NCBI GenBank assembly: GCA_002434595.1
Contig: DJKK01000262.1
Coordinates: 1 to 17,700, forward strand
Reading direction: 5' to 3'
Origin: Alphaproteobacteria bacterium UBA6544
Lineage (GTDB): Bacteria > Pseudomonadota > Alphaproteobacteria > UBA8366
DNA length: 17,700 nt
The translations under genes were made by a program, and so were the position numbers. How positions within the stretch are numbered: the first letter of the stretch is position 1; each line of letters begins with the position of its first letter. This document shows positions 1-8,309 of the stretch, in pieces. The notes beneath the pieces were generated by a model. It saw nothing but the letters and a program-made list of their open reading frames with translations. It did not search any database and was not told the DNA's origin.

Positions 1-1887
1 CCTCTGTTTCCGGATGGATTCCGAAACGAAACGCAGGTGATCTGCACGGTTTTGGCCCACGACCTCGAGAACGATCCGGATATTGTCTCGTTGGTTGGCG
101 CATCGGCCGCCCTGACAATTTCGGGTGTGCCGTTCATGGGCCCCATCGGTGGGTGTCGGGTCGGCTGTATTGATGGAGAGTTCGTGCTGAATCCGCAACA
201 GGAACAGCTCGGCAAGTCCACGCTGGACCTCGTCGTCGCGGGAACGCTCGAGGGCGTGCTCATGGTCGAGTCGGAAGCCCAAGAGCTGGACGAAGACACC
301 ATGCTTAAGGCCGTGACATTCGGCCACGAACAGAGCCAAGCCGTCATCAACATGATCATCGAATTGGCGGAGGCTTGTGCGAAGGAACCATGGGACCTTC
401 CGGGACAACCGGAACAGTATGGCGCTGTCGCTGCCCGTGTGAAGGAGCTTGCCACAGAGCAGCTGACCGCAGCCTACAAGCTTACCTTGAAACAGGAACG
501 TGTCGAGGCGCTCGGCACGGCGCGCGATACGGTCATGAGTACGCTTGAAGAAGAAGAGCTGGATGCCGAAATCGGTGCGGCGGTCTTCAAGAAGGTCGAG
601 AAGGACATCGTTCGTGGTGGTATTCTCAAGACTGGCCAGCGCATCGATGGACGCGATACCAAGATGGTTCGCGATATTACCGCAGAAGTAGGTATTCTGC
701 CGCGGGCGCATGGTTCCGCGCTGTTCACGCGTGGCGAGACGCAGGCGTTGGTGGTGACCACCCTCGGCACCGGCCAAGACGAGCAAATCATCGATGCGCT
801 GGAAGGCGAGTATCGGGAAAGCTTCCTATTGCACTACAACTTCCCACCCTATTCGGTCGGTGAGGCGTCCTTTTTGCGCTCTCCCGGTCGGCGCGAGATC
901 GGACATGGGAAGCTCGCCTGGCGGGCGGTGCGTCCGTTGCTGCCGGCGAAGGATGATTTTCCGTACACTGTCCGGGTTGTCTCGGAAGTAACCGAGTCGA
1001 ACGGTTCGTCGTCGATGGCGACGGTCTGTGGATCATCGATGTCGCTGATGGACGCCGGTGTGCCGCTTGTCAATCCGGTCGCCGGCATTGCCATGGGTCT
1101 GATTAAGGAAGGCGAGGATTTCGCCGTTCTCTCGGATATTCTCGGCGACGAGGATCATTTGGGCGATATGGATTTCAAGGTCGCCGGCACGTCGAAAGGC
1201 GTCACGTCGCTGCAGATGGATATCAAAATCACCTCGATTACCGAGGAGATCATGCGCATCGCGCTGGATCAGGCGCGGGACGGCCGAATGCATATCCTTG
1301 GCGAAATGGACCGGGCGATTACGGCGGCGCGGGAGTCAGTTTCCGACAATGCGCCGCGGATCACGACCATGTCGATTCCGCGTGACAAGATCCGTGAAGT
1401 GATCGGTACGGGCGGCAAAGTGATCCGTGAAATCTGCGAAGTTACCGGTGCCAAGGTCGATATCGAGGACGACGGGACAATTAAGGTCGCGGCCGTCGAT
1501 GCGGATGCGGGTCAACGCGCCATTGACTGGATTACCAACATTGTTGCCGAGCCCGAAGTAGGTAAGATTTACAACGGTAAGGTCGTCAAGCTGATGGACT
1601 TCGGGGCCTTTGTGAATTTCCTGGGTAGCAAGGATGGCTTGGTGCACATCTCGGAATTGGCGCAAGAGCGCGTCGGCGAAGTCGGCGATGTTGTGACCAT
1701 GGGCGATGAGGTCAAAGTGAAGGTCATTGGCCTCGACGATCGCGGCAAGGTCAAGCTTTCGATGCGGGCGGTCAATCAGGAGACTGGCGAAGAAATTCCC
1801 GTCGAGCCGCGTGCGCCGCGGGGTGACCATGGCAATCGCGGTGATCGTCCTCGCCGCGGACGGGCGCGTGCGGGTGGTGAATCCTAG
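1..1887 (+). CDS. pnp: Polynucleotide phosphorylase (PNPase), 5'-truncated by window edge
   Basis: PNPase degrades RNA 3'-to-5' by phosphorolysis and is a core exoribonuclease of the bacterial degradosome. The reading frame is open from base 1 (PLFPDGFRNETQV), a motif that lies about 100 residues into the family, so the true start is upstream and the GTG at 37 is not the start. The 628 visible residues contain the all-helical linker, the second RNase PH core (GRDTKMVRDI, then LGDEDHLGDMDF at about 381-392 with the conserved catalytic aspartates), a KH domain with GTGG at 469-472, and an S1 domain at about 520-592. A short basic Arg/Gly-rich tail follows. Nothing appears broken, and the gene ends 34 bp before a strong terminator. 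The downstream neighbour fabI is convergent. Confidence 0.97.
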   Translation, partial: PLFPDGFRNETQVICTVLAHDLENDPDIVSLVGASAALTISGVPFMGPIGGCRVGCIDGEFVLNPQQEQLGKSTLDLVVAGTLEGVLMVESEAQELDEDTMLKAVTFGHEQSQAVINMIIELAEACAKEPWDLPGQPEQYGAVAARVKELATEQLTAAYKLTLKQERVEALGTARDTVMSTLEEEELDAEIGAAVFKKVEKDIVRGGILKTGQRIDGRDTKMVRDITAEVGILPRAHGSALFTRGETQALVVTTLGTGQDEQIIDALEGEYRESFLLHYNFPPYSVGEASFLRSPGRREIGHGKLAWRAVRPLLPAKDDFPYTVRVVSEVTESNGSSSMATVCGSSMSLMDAGVPLVNPVAGIAMGLIKEGEDFAVLSDILGDEDHLGDMDFKVAGTSKGVTSLQMDIKITSITEEIMRIALDQARDGRMHILGEMDRAITAARESVSDNAPRITTMSIPRDKIREVIGTGGKVIREICEVTGAKVDIEDDGTIKVAAVDADAGQRAIDWITNIVAEPEVGKIYNGKVVKLMDFGAFVNFLGSKDGLVHISELAQERVGEVGDVVTMGDEVKVKVIGLDDRGKVKLSMRAVNQETGEEIPVEPRAPRGDHGNRGDRPRRGRARAGGES

Positions 1888-1921
1888 TCACCATCGCTAA
1901 ATCGTTCAATTGAATTGGGTG

Positions 1922-1950
1922 CGGCGGGGATCTTCCCCGCCGTTTCTTTT
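1922..1950 (+). terminator. Rho-independent terminator of pnp
   Basis: A perfect 8-bp GC-rich stem (CGGCGGGG at 1922-1929, CCCCGCCG at 1935-1942) with loop ATCTT is followed by TTTCTTTT. It lies 34 bp after the pnp stop. On the opposite strand the hairpin has no U-tract, so it would be at most a weak terminator for the convergent fabI transcript. Confidence 0.9.
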
Positions 1951-1977
1951 GTGTCAATCGAGGGAATGAATTCGCGG

Positions 1978-2805
1978 TCAGGCCGGTGTCGCGGCCATAC
2001 CGACAACGTGGTATCCGCAGTCAACGTACAGCGTCTCGCCCGTCACGGCAGCGGACAGGTCCGATAGCAGGTAGATTCCGGCGCCGCCGATATCCTCAAG
2101 AGCGACATGGCGTCGTAACGGAGCGTTTTCGCCCTGCCATTTGTAGACGAAGCGGGCGCCACCGATGGCGGATCCAGCTAGTGTGCGCATCGGGCCAGCG
2201 GAAATCGCGTTGACTCGAACACCCTGACCGCCAAGGTCTGTCGCGAGGTATTGAACGCTCGCCTCCAAGGCGGCCTTGGCCACGCCCATAACGTTGTAGT
2301 TTGGCATGACTCGTTGCGAGCCGTCATACGTCAGTGTCAGAAGACTGCCGCCATCGGGCATCGACTGCGCAGCACGTTGGGCGACTTCAGTGAAGGAAAA
2401 ACAAGATATATCAAGAGTTTGAAGAAAATTTTCCCGCGACGTATCGATATACTTTCCGTTCAGCTCTTCTTTGTCGGAGTAGGCGATTGCGTGGACGACG
2501 AAGTCGATGCAGGGCCAATGATCGGAGACGGAATCGAAAGCAGCTTTGATGCTGCCCGGTTCCGATACGTCACAAGGCACAACAATTTCGGAACTGACCG
2601 AACTGGCGAGGGGCTTTACCCGCCGTCCCAGCGCCTCGCTTTGATAGGTAAACGCGAGCTCCGCGCCGTGGCGATGTAGATGATCAGCGATGCCCCAAGC
2701 GATTGAGTGGTCGTTCGCCACTCCCATGATCAGCCCACGCTTTCCTGCCATCAAAGGCTGTGTCACCGTTGTTGGCCCGTCTGTTTCTGTTGGAGAACCC
2801 GACAC
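1978..2805 (-). CDS. fabI: Enoyl-[acyl-carrier-protein] reductase [NADH]
   Basis: FabI reduces trans-2-enoyl-ACP to acyl-ACP, the last step of each fatty-acid elongation cycle, in the cytoplasm. The 275-residue protein is a short-chain dehydrogenase with the FabI-type nucleotide-binding start (GLIMGVANDHSIAWGIA, about 24-40). It carries the family's two active-site tyrosines, Y160 and Y170, with K177 in the Y-x6-K arrangement (NYNVMGVAK). The GTG start is chosen because GGAGG sits 8 nt upstream. The internal ATG at 2751 (Met19, just before GKRGLIMG) has no comparable site, though choosing it would give a length nearer the family core. The gene lies 19 bp after fabB and is probably co-transcribed with fabA-fabB. 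FabI is the known target of triclosan-type inhibitors; sensitivity cannot be judged here. Confidence 0.95.
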   Translation of the reverse strand: MSGSPTETDGPTTVTQPLMAGKRGLIMGVANDHSIAWGIADHLHRHGAELAFTYQSEALGRRVKPLASSVSSEIVVPCDVSEPGSIKAAFDSVSDHWPCIDFVVHAIAYSDKEELNGKYIDTSRENFLQTLDISCFSFTEVAQRAAQSMPDGGSLLTLTYDGSQRVMPNYNVMGVAKAALEASVQYLATDLGGQGVRVNAISAGPMRTLAGSAIGGARFVYKWQGENAPLRRHVALEDIGGAGIYLLSDLSAAVTGETLYVDCGYHVVGMAATPA

Positions 2806-2824
2806 CTATGCGTCCTCCACTCGG

Positions 2825-4042
2825 TTACGAGTGATAGCGTCGGAAGACCAGCGTGCCGTTCGTTCCGCCGAAGCCGAAACTGTTCGACATCACGACGTCC
2901 AAATCGACGTCGTCTTCTCTCTCCTGAACGATCGGGAATGGTGCTGCTTCCGGATCCAGATCTTCGATATTCGCCGAGGCTGCAATAAAACGGTTATCCA
3001 TCATTAGGAGCGAATAAACCGCTTCGTGGACGCCAGTTGCGCCGAGCGAATGACCCGTCAACGATTTTGTCGCGCTGATCTTTGGAACGTCTTCACCGAA
3101 CACTTCGCGAATCGCCGTCAGCTCACTTATATCGCCAACGGGAGTACTTGTTCCGTGTGTATTGATATAGGCAACTGGGTCGTTGAGGCCGGAGAGCGCC
3201 AGCCGCATGCATCTAATGGCGCCTTCCGACGACGGTTGTACCATATCGTGGCCGTCCGACGTTGCGGCATAGCCTACAACTTCCCCATAGATCCTGGCAC
3301 CTCGCGCCAATGCGTGGTCGAGCTCTTCGAGCACTACCACGCCGCCGCCGCCGGCAATGACAAATCCGTCACGATTGACATCGTACGGACGGCTTGCCGT
3401 CTGCGGCGTGTCGTTGTATTTCGACGAGAGTGCCGGCATCGCGTCGAAAAGCAACGTCATCGTCCAATCGAGTTCTTCGCCCCCCCCGGCGAAGACGATA
3501 TCCTGCTTGCCAAACTGGATTAGCTCCGCAGCGTTGCCGATACAATGAGTGCTCGTCGCGCAGGCGGAGGTGATGGAATAATTGATGCCCTTAATCTTGA
3601 ACGGTGTCGCGAGGGTCGCGGAGTTGGTGCTCGACATGGTGCGCGGAACCATGTAGGGCCCAACCCGCTTTGCTGACTTTTCGCGAAGTGTATCCCATGA
3701 CCATAACAGGTTCTTCGTCGACGGGCCACCCGACCCCATGATCAATCCCGTTCTCTCGTTGGAAACGTCAGATTCATCAAGATCCGAATCCTCGATCGCT
3801 TCCTGCATCGCGATATAATTGTAGGCTGCACCATCACCGAGAAAGCGACGAGTTTTCCGGTCGAGCGCTTCTTCGATATCGAGCTTTACAGAGCCGTGGA
3901 CGTGGCTGCGGAAGCCAAGTTCGGCGTACTTTTCGCAATATTCGATGCCGGATTTACCGGTTTTCAAAGATTCGAGCACTTCGGACTTGTTGTTTCCGAT
4001 GCAGGAAACAATGCCGAGCCCCGTGACGACTACTCGCCGCAT
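2825..4042 (-). CDS. fabB: 3-oxoacyl-[acyl-carrier-protein] synthase I
   Basis: FabB is the beta-ketoacyl-ACP synthase that elongates the cis-3-decenoyl-ACP made by FabA, committing carbon to unsaturated fatty acids. The 405-residue protein has the Cys-His-His active site of the KAS I/II family: C161 in SACATS, H296 in NTHGTS and H331 in TGHSLGATG, with the conserved K326. The ending FGFGGTN-x-LVF is typical. I start it at the ATG at 4042 (MRRVVVTGLG), which matches the family N-terminus and has GGAG 6 nt upstream. The open frame continues 28 codons further upstream, but that extension overlaps fabA. Only 10 bp separate it from fabA, so the two are almost certainly one operon. A run of eight Gs encodes part of AGGGEE and does not shift the frame. 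Confidence 0.96.
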   Translation of the reverse strand: MRRVVVTGLGIVSCIGNNKSEVLESLKTGKSGIEYCEKYAELGFRSHVHGSVKLDIEEALDRKTRRFLGDGAAYNYIAMQEAIEDSDLDESDVSNERTGLIMGSGGPSTKNLLWSWDTLREKSAKRVGPYMVPRTMSSTNSATLATPFKIKGINYSITSACATSTHCIGNAAELIQFGKQDIVFAGGGEELDWTMTLLFDAMPALSSKYNDTPQTASRPYDVNRDGFVIAGGGGVVVLEELDHALARGARIYGEVVGYAATSDGHDMVQPSSEGAIRCMRLALSGLNDPVAYINTHGTSTPVGDISELTAIREVFGEDVPKISATKSLTGHSLGATGVHEAVYSLLMMDNRFIAASANIEDLDPEAAPFPIVQEREDDVDLDVVMSNSFGFGGTNGTLVFRRYHS

Positions 4043-4052
4043 GTCAGCTCCG

Positions 4053-4574
4053 TCAAGATTGTTCGCTGGGGGTGAACAGGCCGACACGAATGTCCTTGGC
4101 TTCGTAAATCGGTGTGCCGTCGACATTCATAACGCCATCTGCGATTCCCATAACCAATTTCCGCATGATCACCCGTTTCATGTTGATTTGGTATGTCAGT
4201 TTCTTCGCTGTATCAAGAACCTGACCGGTAAACTTAACTTCTCCGACGCTAATCGCGCGGCCGCGGCCCAGCCCCCCGAGCCAACCAAGGAAGAAACCGA
4301 CCAGCTGCCACATGGCATCCAATCCAAGGCACCCTGGCATGACCGGATCATTTTCGAAGTGGCATTTGAAAAACCAGAGGTCCGGATTGATATCCAGCTC
4401 AGCTATAATCTCGCCCTTACCGTGAAGACCACCTTCGGCCTTAATCTCGGTAATACGATCGAGCATCAGAAAGGGCGGAAGAGGCAACTGAGCATTGCCC
4501 TTTCCAAATAGGCGCCCGTGGCCGCATTCCAGCAGCTCCTCAAACGTGTAGCTGCTTTTTTTCTCGAATTTCAC
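4053..4574 (-). CDS. fabA: 3-hydroxydecanoyl-[acyl-carrier-protein] dehydratase/isomerase
   Basis: FabA dehydrates 3-hydroxydecanoyl-ACP and isomerises trans-2- to cis-3-decenoyl-ACP, introducing the double bond in anaerobic-type unsaturated fatty acid synthesis. The protein is 173 residues, the usual size, with a single hotdog fold. The catalytic histidine is H72 (FKCHFENDPVMPG) and the catalytic aspartate is D86 (CLGLDAMWQLVG), closely matching the Escherichia coli motif. The start is a GTG with AAGGA about 7 nt upstream. It is the first gene of the fabA-fabB-fabI set and lies 93 bp after gyrB. I see no convincing sigma70 promoter or U-tracted terminator in that 93-bp gap, so read-through from gyrB is possible. 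Confidence 0.96.
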   Translation of the reverse strand: MKFEKKSSYTFEELLECGHGRLFGKGNAQLPLPPFLMLDRITEIKAEGGLHGKGEIIAELDINPDLWFFKCHFENDPVMPGCLGLDAMWQLVGFFLGWLGGLGRGRAISVGEVKFTGQVLDTAKKLTYQINMKRVIMRKLVMGIADGVMNVDGTPIYEAKDIRVGLFTPSEQS

Positions 4575-4667
4575 GCCGGATTCCTTTTCGCCGCTCAGCG
4601 CTTCAATACACCAAAGTTACCTTTATCGCAGCCGGCCAAGGAAGACAATGCCAGCGATAACCGGGGA

Positions 4668-7103
4668 TTAGACATCCAGATGCTCGACCATTAAGGCGTT
4701 CGACTGAATGAAATCGCGCCGTGGTTCGACCAGGTCGCCCATCAGTGTGGAAAATAGCTCACCCGCCTCGTCGGCATGTCCGACCTTCACCTGATGTAGG
4801 GTTCGTGCGTTCTCGTCCATTGTGGTTTCCCAAAGCTGTTCGGGATTCATTTCGCCGAGGCCCTTGTATCGTTGCACGCCGATACCTTTCTTTCCAAGAT
4901 CCATTACTTTATCGACGAGCGCGATGGGGCCGGAAATACGGAACTCCTCTTCCTTGGCACGGAGAGTCGGGTAGCGGACGAAATAGCGTTGTAGCGTTGG
5001 TGTTATGGCGTCTAGGCGTCGGCCTTCGGCGCTGCGGACCGTGTCGCCATCAATGATGCAGATCTGGCCGACGCCGCGCAGCGTGCGGGAGAAGATTAAA
5101 CCGCCTCCATATTGCGGCGTGCCGCTCCAACCGCGTTCCAATGGATCCGCCAGCGCATCAAGGCGCTTTACGACGTATTCCGCCGCTTGCTGGGCTTGCT
5201 CGGTATCGGCGAGAACATCTGGGTTGAGGGCGCCGGCAATCGCTGTCTGCTCCACCACATCGGCATTACCGACCTTGCGCGCCAGCGGCACCATGGCTTG
5301 TTTCGCCTGGCGGGACAGTTCCATGATCTCGAGCAACTCGTCGCGGCCGACTTCTTCGCCGTCTCCGATCGTCAGGGTACAATTCCCCAGCGCCTCGCGC
5401 ACCAAGAAGGCTTCCATGGCTCCGTCATCCTTCAGGTAGACCTCGGACTTACCCTTCTGCACGCGGTACAGCGGCGGTTGCGCAATGTAAAGATAACCGC
5501 GCTCGATAAGTTCCGGCATCTGCCGGTAAAAGAATGTCAGCAGCAAGGTTCGGATATGGCTGCCGTCGACATCGGCGTCGGTCATTATGATGATCTTGTG
5601 ATATCGTGCCTTATCGGGATTGAAATCCTCGCGGCCGACACCGGTACCGAGAGCCGCGATAAGCGTGCCGATCTCGGCGGATCCAATCATCTTGTCGAAC
5701 CGGGCGCGCTCGACGTTGAGAATCTTGCCGCGTAGCGGCAGGATCGCCTGATGACGGCGGTCGCGCGCCTGCTTCGCGGACCCGCCCGCAGAATCACCCT
5801 CGACGATGAACAATTCGCACAGGTCTGGATTGCGCTCCTGGCAGTCGGCCAGCTTGCCCGGGAGGTTCGCGATATCCAAAGCCCCCTTACGTCGGGTCAA
5901 TTCGCGTGCCTTTCGCGCAGCTTCGCGGGCCGCGGCGGCTTCCGCGACCTTTTGGACGATGCCCCGGGCTTCGCTCGGATGTTCCTCGAACCATTGACCG
6001 AGCCGTTCGTTGACGATCGATTCGACTACCGGCCTGACCTCGGACGAAACTAGTTTCTCCTTCGTCTGGCTGGAAAACTTCGGATCTGGAACCTTGATCG
6101 ACAGGATACAGGTCAGTCCCTCGCGGGCGTCATCTCCGGTGATGCCGATCTTCTCGCGCTTGGCGATGCCGCTTTCGGCGGCGTAGGCATTGATTTGGCG
6201 GGTCAGGGCCGCGCGAAAGCCGGCAAGGTGCGTGCCGCCATCGCGCTGTGGAATGTTGTTGGTGAAGCACAACATCGTTTCATGGAAACTGTCGTTCCAT
6301 TGCATGGCGATCTCGACAACGATTTCGTCCTTGTCCCCTTGGATGACGATGGGGGGATCGAAAACGGGGGTCTTGGAGCGATCGAGATACTTGGCGAACT
6401 CCATTAGGCCGCCTTCGTAATGGAACGTCTCGGTCGGTGCGTCCGGTTTGCGGCCATCCGTCAGGACAATACGAATTCCTGGATTCAGAAAAGCGAGTTC
6501 GCGCAGTCGGTGTTCCAGAATTGCGTATTCGAACTCGGTGCGGGTAAAGGTCTCGGTCGACGGCGTGAAGGTCACTTCAGTTCCGGTATCACCTGCGCTG
6601 TCGCCAACCACTTCGAGCGGTGCTGCCGACTCGCCGTCATGAAAGCGCATAAAGTGAATCTGGCCGTCGCGCTTAATCGTAAGATTGAGCTCGGATGACA
6701 GGGCATTCACAACCGAAACACCCACACCGTGCAGTCCGCCAGAAACCTTGTAGGTATTTTGGTCGAACTTTCCGCCCGCATGAAGCTGGGTCATGATAAC
6801 TTCTGCGGCGGAGACGCCTTCTTCCGCGTGGATGTCTACCGGAATGCCGCGGCCGTTGTCGGCCACCGTCACCGACCCGTCGCCATTGAGTGAGACGTCG
6901 ATCTGGTCGCAATGACCGCCCATCGCCTCGTCGATGGCGTTGTCCACGACTTCGAAGACCATATGGTGCAGGCCAGTCCCGTCGTCGGTGTCGCCGATAT
7001 ACATACCGGGCCGCTTGCGTACCGCATCGAGACCTCGCAGAACCTTGATCGAATCGGCTCCGTAGTCTTCGCCTGTAAGGTTGTTGGCGACTTGCTCGCT
7101 CAT
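4668..7103 (-). CDS. gyrB: DNA gyrase subunit B
   Basis: GyrB is the ATPase subunit of the A2B2 gyrase that introduces negative supercoils. The 811-residue protein shows the GHKL ATPase motifs EVVDNAIDEA (51-60), DNGRGIPVDIH (82-92) and GGLHGVGVSVVNAL (122-135). It also has the transducer region, and a TOPRIM domain with the metal-binding glutamate in VEGDSAGGSAKQ (434-445) and TDADVDGSH (508-516). A segment of about 170 residues between the TOPRIM halves matches the insert found in Gram-negative GyrB and distinguishes it from the shorter ParE/Gram-positive forms. The C-terminus carries QRYKGLGEMNPEQLWETTM. The start at the ATG at 7103 has AAGGA 6 nt upstream; the frame is open 23 codons further, but that would overlap recF. 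It lies 19 bp after recF, as in the classic dnaA-dnaN-recF-gyrB cluster. Confidence 0.97.
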   Translation of the reverse strand: MSEQVANNLTGEDYGADSIKVLRGLDAVRKRPGMYIGDTDDGTGLHHMVFEVVDNAIDEAMGGHCDQIDVSLNGDGSVTVADNGRGIPVDIHAEEGVSAAEVIMTQLHAGGKFDQNTYKVSGGLHGVGVSVVNALSSELNLTIKRDGQIHFMRFHDGESAAPLEVVGDSAGDTGTEVTFTPSTETFTRTEFEYAILEHRLRELAFLNPGIRIVLTDGRKPDAPTETFHYEGGLMEFAKYLDRSKTPVFDPPIVIQGDKDEIVVEIAMQWNDSFHETMLCFTNNIPQRDGGTHLAGFRAALTRQINAYAAESGIAKREKIGITGDDAREGLTCILSIKVPDPKFSSQTKEKLVSSEVRPVVESIVNERLGQWFEEHPSEARGIVQKVAEAAAAREAARKARELTRRKGALDIANLPGKLADCQERNPDLCELFIVEGDSAGGSAKQARDRRHQAILPLRGKILNVERARFDKMIGSAEIGTLIAALGTGVGREDFNPDKARYHKIIIMTDADVDGSHIRTLLLTFFYRQMPELIERGYLYIAQPPLYRVQKGKSEVYLKDDGAMEAFLVREALGNCTLTIGDGEEVGRDELLEIMELSRQAKQAMVPLARKVGNADVVEQTAIAGALNPDVLADTEQAQQAAEYVVKRLDALADPLERGWSGTPQYGGGLIFSRTLRGVGQICIIDGDTVRSAEGRRLDAITPTLQRYFVRYPTLRAKEEEFRISGPIALVDKVMDLGKKGIGVQRYKGLGEMNPEQLWETTMDENARTLHQVKVGHADEAGELFSTLMGDLVEPRRDFIQSNALMVEHLDV

Positions 7104-7122
7104 GGTTCGTCCTTGTGTGTTC

Positions 7123-8295
7123 TCACGTTTGCAGACACGCTTGTCCCCCGCGAACGTCGAGGAATTGCGCATCTCTTTGCATCTCTTCGAAAGTTGCTCG
7201 GTCCGTTCCGGTCAACCAGACTTGGGCACCAACGTCTCGAATCGCATGAAAGAGCGCTGTCCGTCGCTCGGAATCGAGATGTGCTGCCACTTCGTCCAGC
7301 AGAAGCAATGGTGTTGAATCGCGTTCCGCCGCGCGCATCCGCGCATCCGCGAGCACGATGGCGATCAACAAGGCTTTTTGTTCGCCGGTCGAGCACAGGT
7401 CGGCGGGCTGTCCCTTCTCGAAGTGCATGACACGTAAATCCGAACGATGTGGACCGACCGGCGCGAGTGCCGTCTCTGCACCTTCACGCCGTGCGGCCGC
7501 GAGCGCGTCGCGCATGCGGTCTTCAGCTTCGAGGGCAGGCAGAGTCTCAAGCCATGTCTCAAGCGAACCCTCAAGCATGAGTGTTGCCTGCGGAAACGGC
7601 CCGTCGGCGAGCATGCATGCACGATTCAGCCGGCCGGTGATTTCGCGCCGCGCTGCGGCGATCGCAATCCCGCGCTCCACCATTGTGCTCTCAAGCGCGC
7701 CGAGCCAAATGTCATCGCCGACACCGTCGCGCAGCAGCTTCGCCCGCTGGCGCATCGCACTTTCGTAGGCGCTGACCCGACCGGAATGCGCCGTATCGAA
7801 ACCGAAGACCAAGCGATCGAGGAAGCGCCGTCGGCCGGATGGGCCGTCCACGAAGATGCGGTCCATCTGAGGCGTTAACCAGACTGCGCTCACGAATTCC
7901 GAGAGCGCCGCTTGGCTCTTGTACGGTTTGCCGGCGATGCGCACAGTCCGGCGCTCTTCCCCGACGGTCCGGCCGGTGCCGACCTCGATCGGGCCTTCTC
8001 TGGTCTCCACCGTTGCGGCAACCGCCCAACCAACATCTTCAGCGGTGCATGGCGTCTCGCCGGCCGGCGCCGGATCTATATCGGAGAGCCGCGCCCCACG
8101 CAGACCCCGGCCGGGAGCGAGAAAGGATATCGCTTCCAAGAGGTTTGTCTTTCCGGCCCCATTGGGCCCGGTCGCAACGACGGTAAGAGGTTCAAGGTCG
8201 AGTGCTAGGGATGCGTAGTTGCGAAACCGGGTAAGCCGCAGCCTAGTTACGGCCAAGGAGTCCGTGTCGCCAGCAGTCAACGATGTCGCGTTCAC
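7123..8295 (-). CDS. recF: DNA replication and repair protein RecF
   Basis: RecF is an SMC-like ABC ATPase that, with RecO and RecR, promotes RecA loading at single-strand gaps. The 390 residues include a Walker A motif GPNGAGKT at 43-50 after the typical LRLTRFRNY start. An ABC signature CSTGEQKALL lies at 301-310 and a Walker B LLLLDEVAAHLD at 330-341. The start codon is GTG; the sequence TAGGAGG just upstream both ends dnaN (TAG) and serves as the Shine-Dalgarno site, suggesting translational coupling. Only 14 bp separate it from dnaN and 19 bp from gyrB, so it sits inside one operon. Confidence 0.95.
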   Translation of the reverse strand: MNATSLTAGDTDSLAVTRLRLTRFRNYASLALDLEPLTVVATGPNGAGKTNLLEAISFLAPGRGLRGARLSDIDPAPAGETPCTAEDVGWAVAATVETREGPIEVGTGRTVGEERRTVRIAGKPYKSQAALSEFVSAVWLTPQMDRIFVDGPSGRRRFLDRLVFGFDTAHSGRVSAYESAMRQRAKLLRDGVGDDIWLGALESTMVERGIAIAAARREITGRLNRACMLADGPFPQATLMLEGSLETWLETLPALEAEDRMRDALAAARREGAETALAPVGPHRSDLRVMHFEKGQPADLCSTGEQKALLIAIVLADARMRAAERDSTPLLLLDEVAAHLDSERRTALFHAIRDVGAQVWLTGTDRATFEEMQRDAQFLDVRGGQACLQT

Positions 8296-8309
8296 GGGAA
8301 TGCCGCCTC

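Noticed and set aside
37..39. GTG as the start of pnp
   Set aside because: The frame upstream to base 1 encodes PLFPDGFRNETQ, conserved PNPase sequence, so the gene continues beyond the window.
1905..1914. Palindrome TTCAATTGAA after pnp
   Set aside because: A 10-bp AT-rich palindrome next to a much stronger terminator; likely incidental.
3480..3487. Run of eight C (G on the coding strand) in fabB as a phase-variable tract or frameshift
   Set aside because: The frame is continuous through it (AGGGEE matches the family), and fabB with fabA is core metabolism. It is at most a sequencing-error hotspot.
5112..5735. 207-residue open frame on the plus strand
   Set aside because: Antisense to gyrB TOPRIM and insert regions; no recognisable domain or ribosome site.
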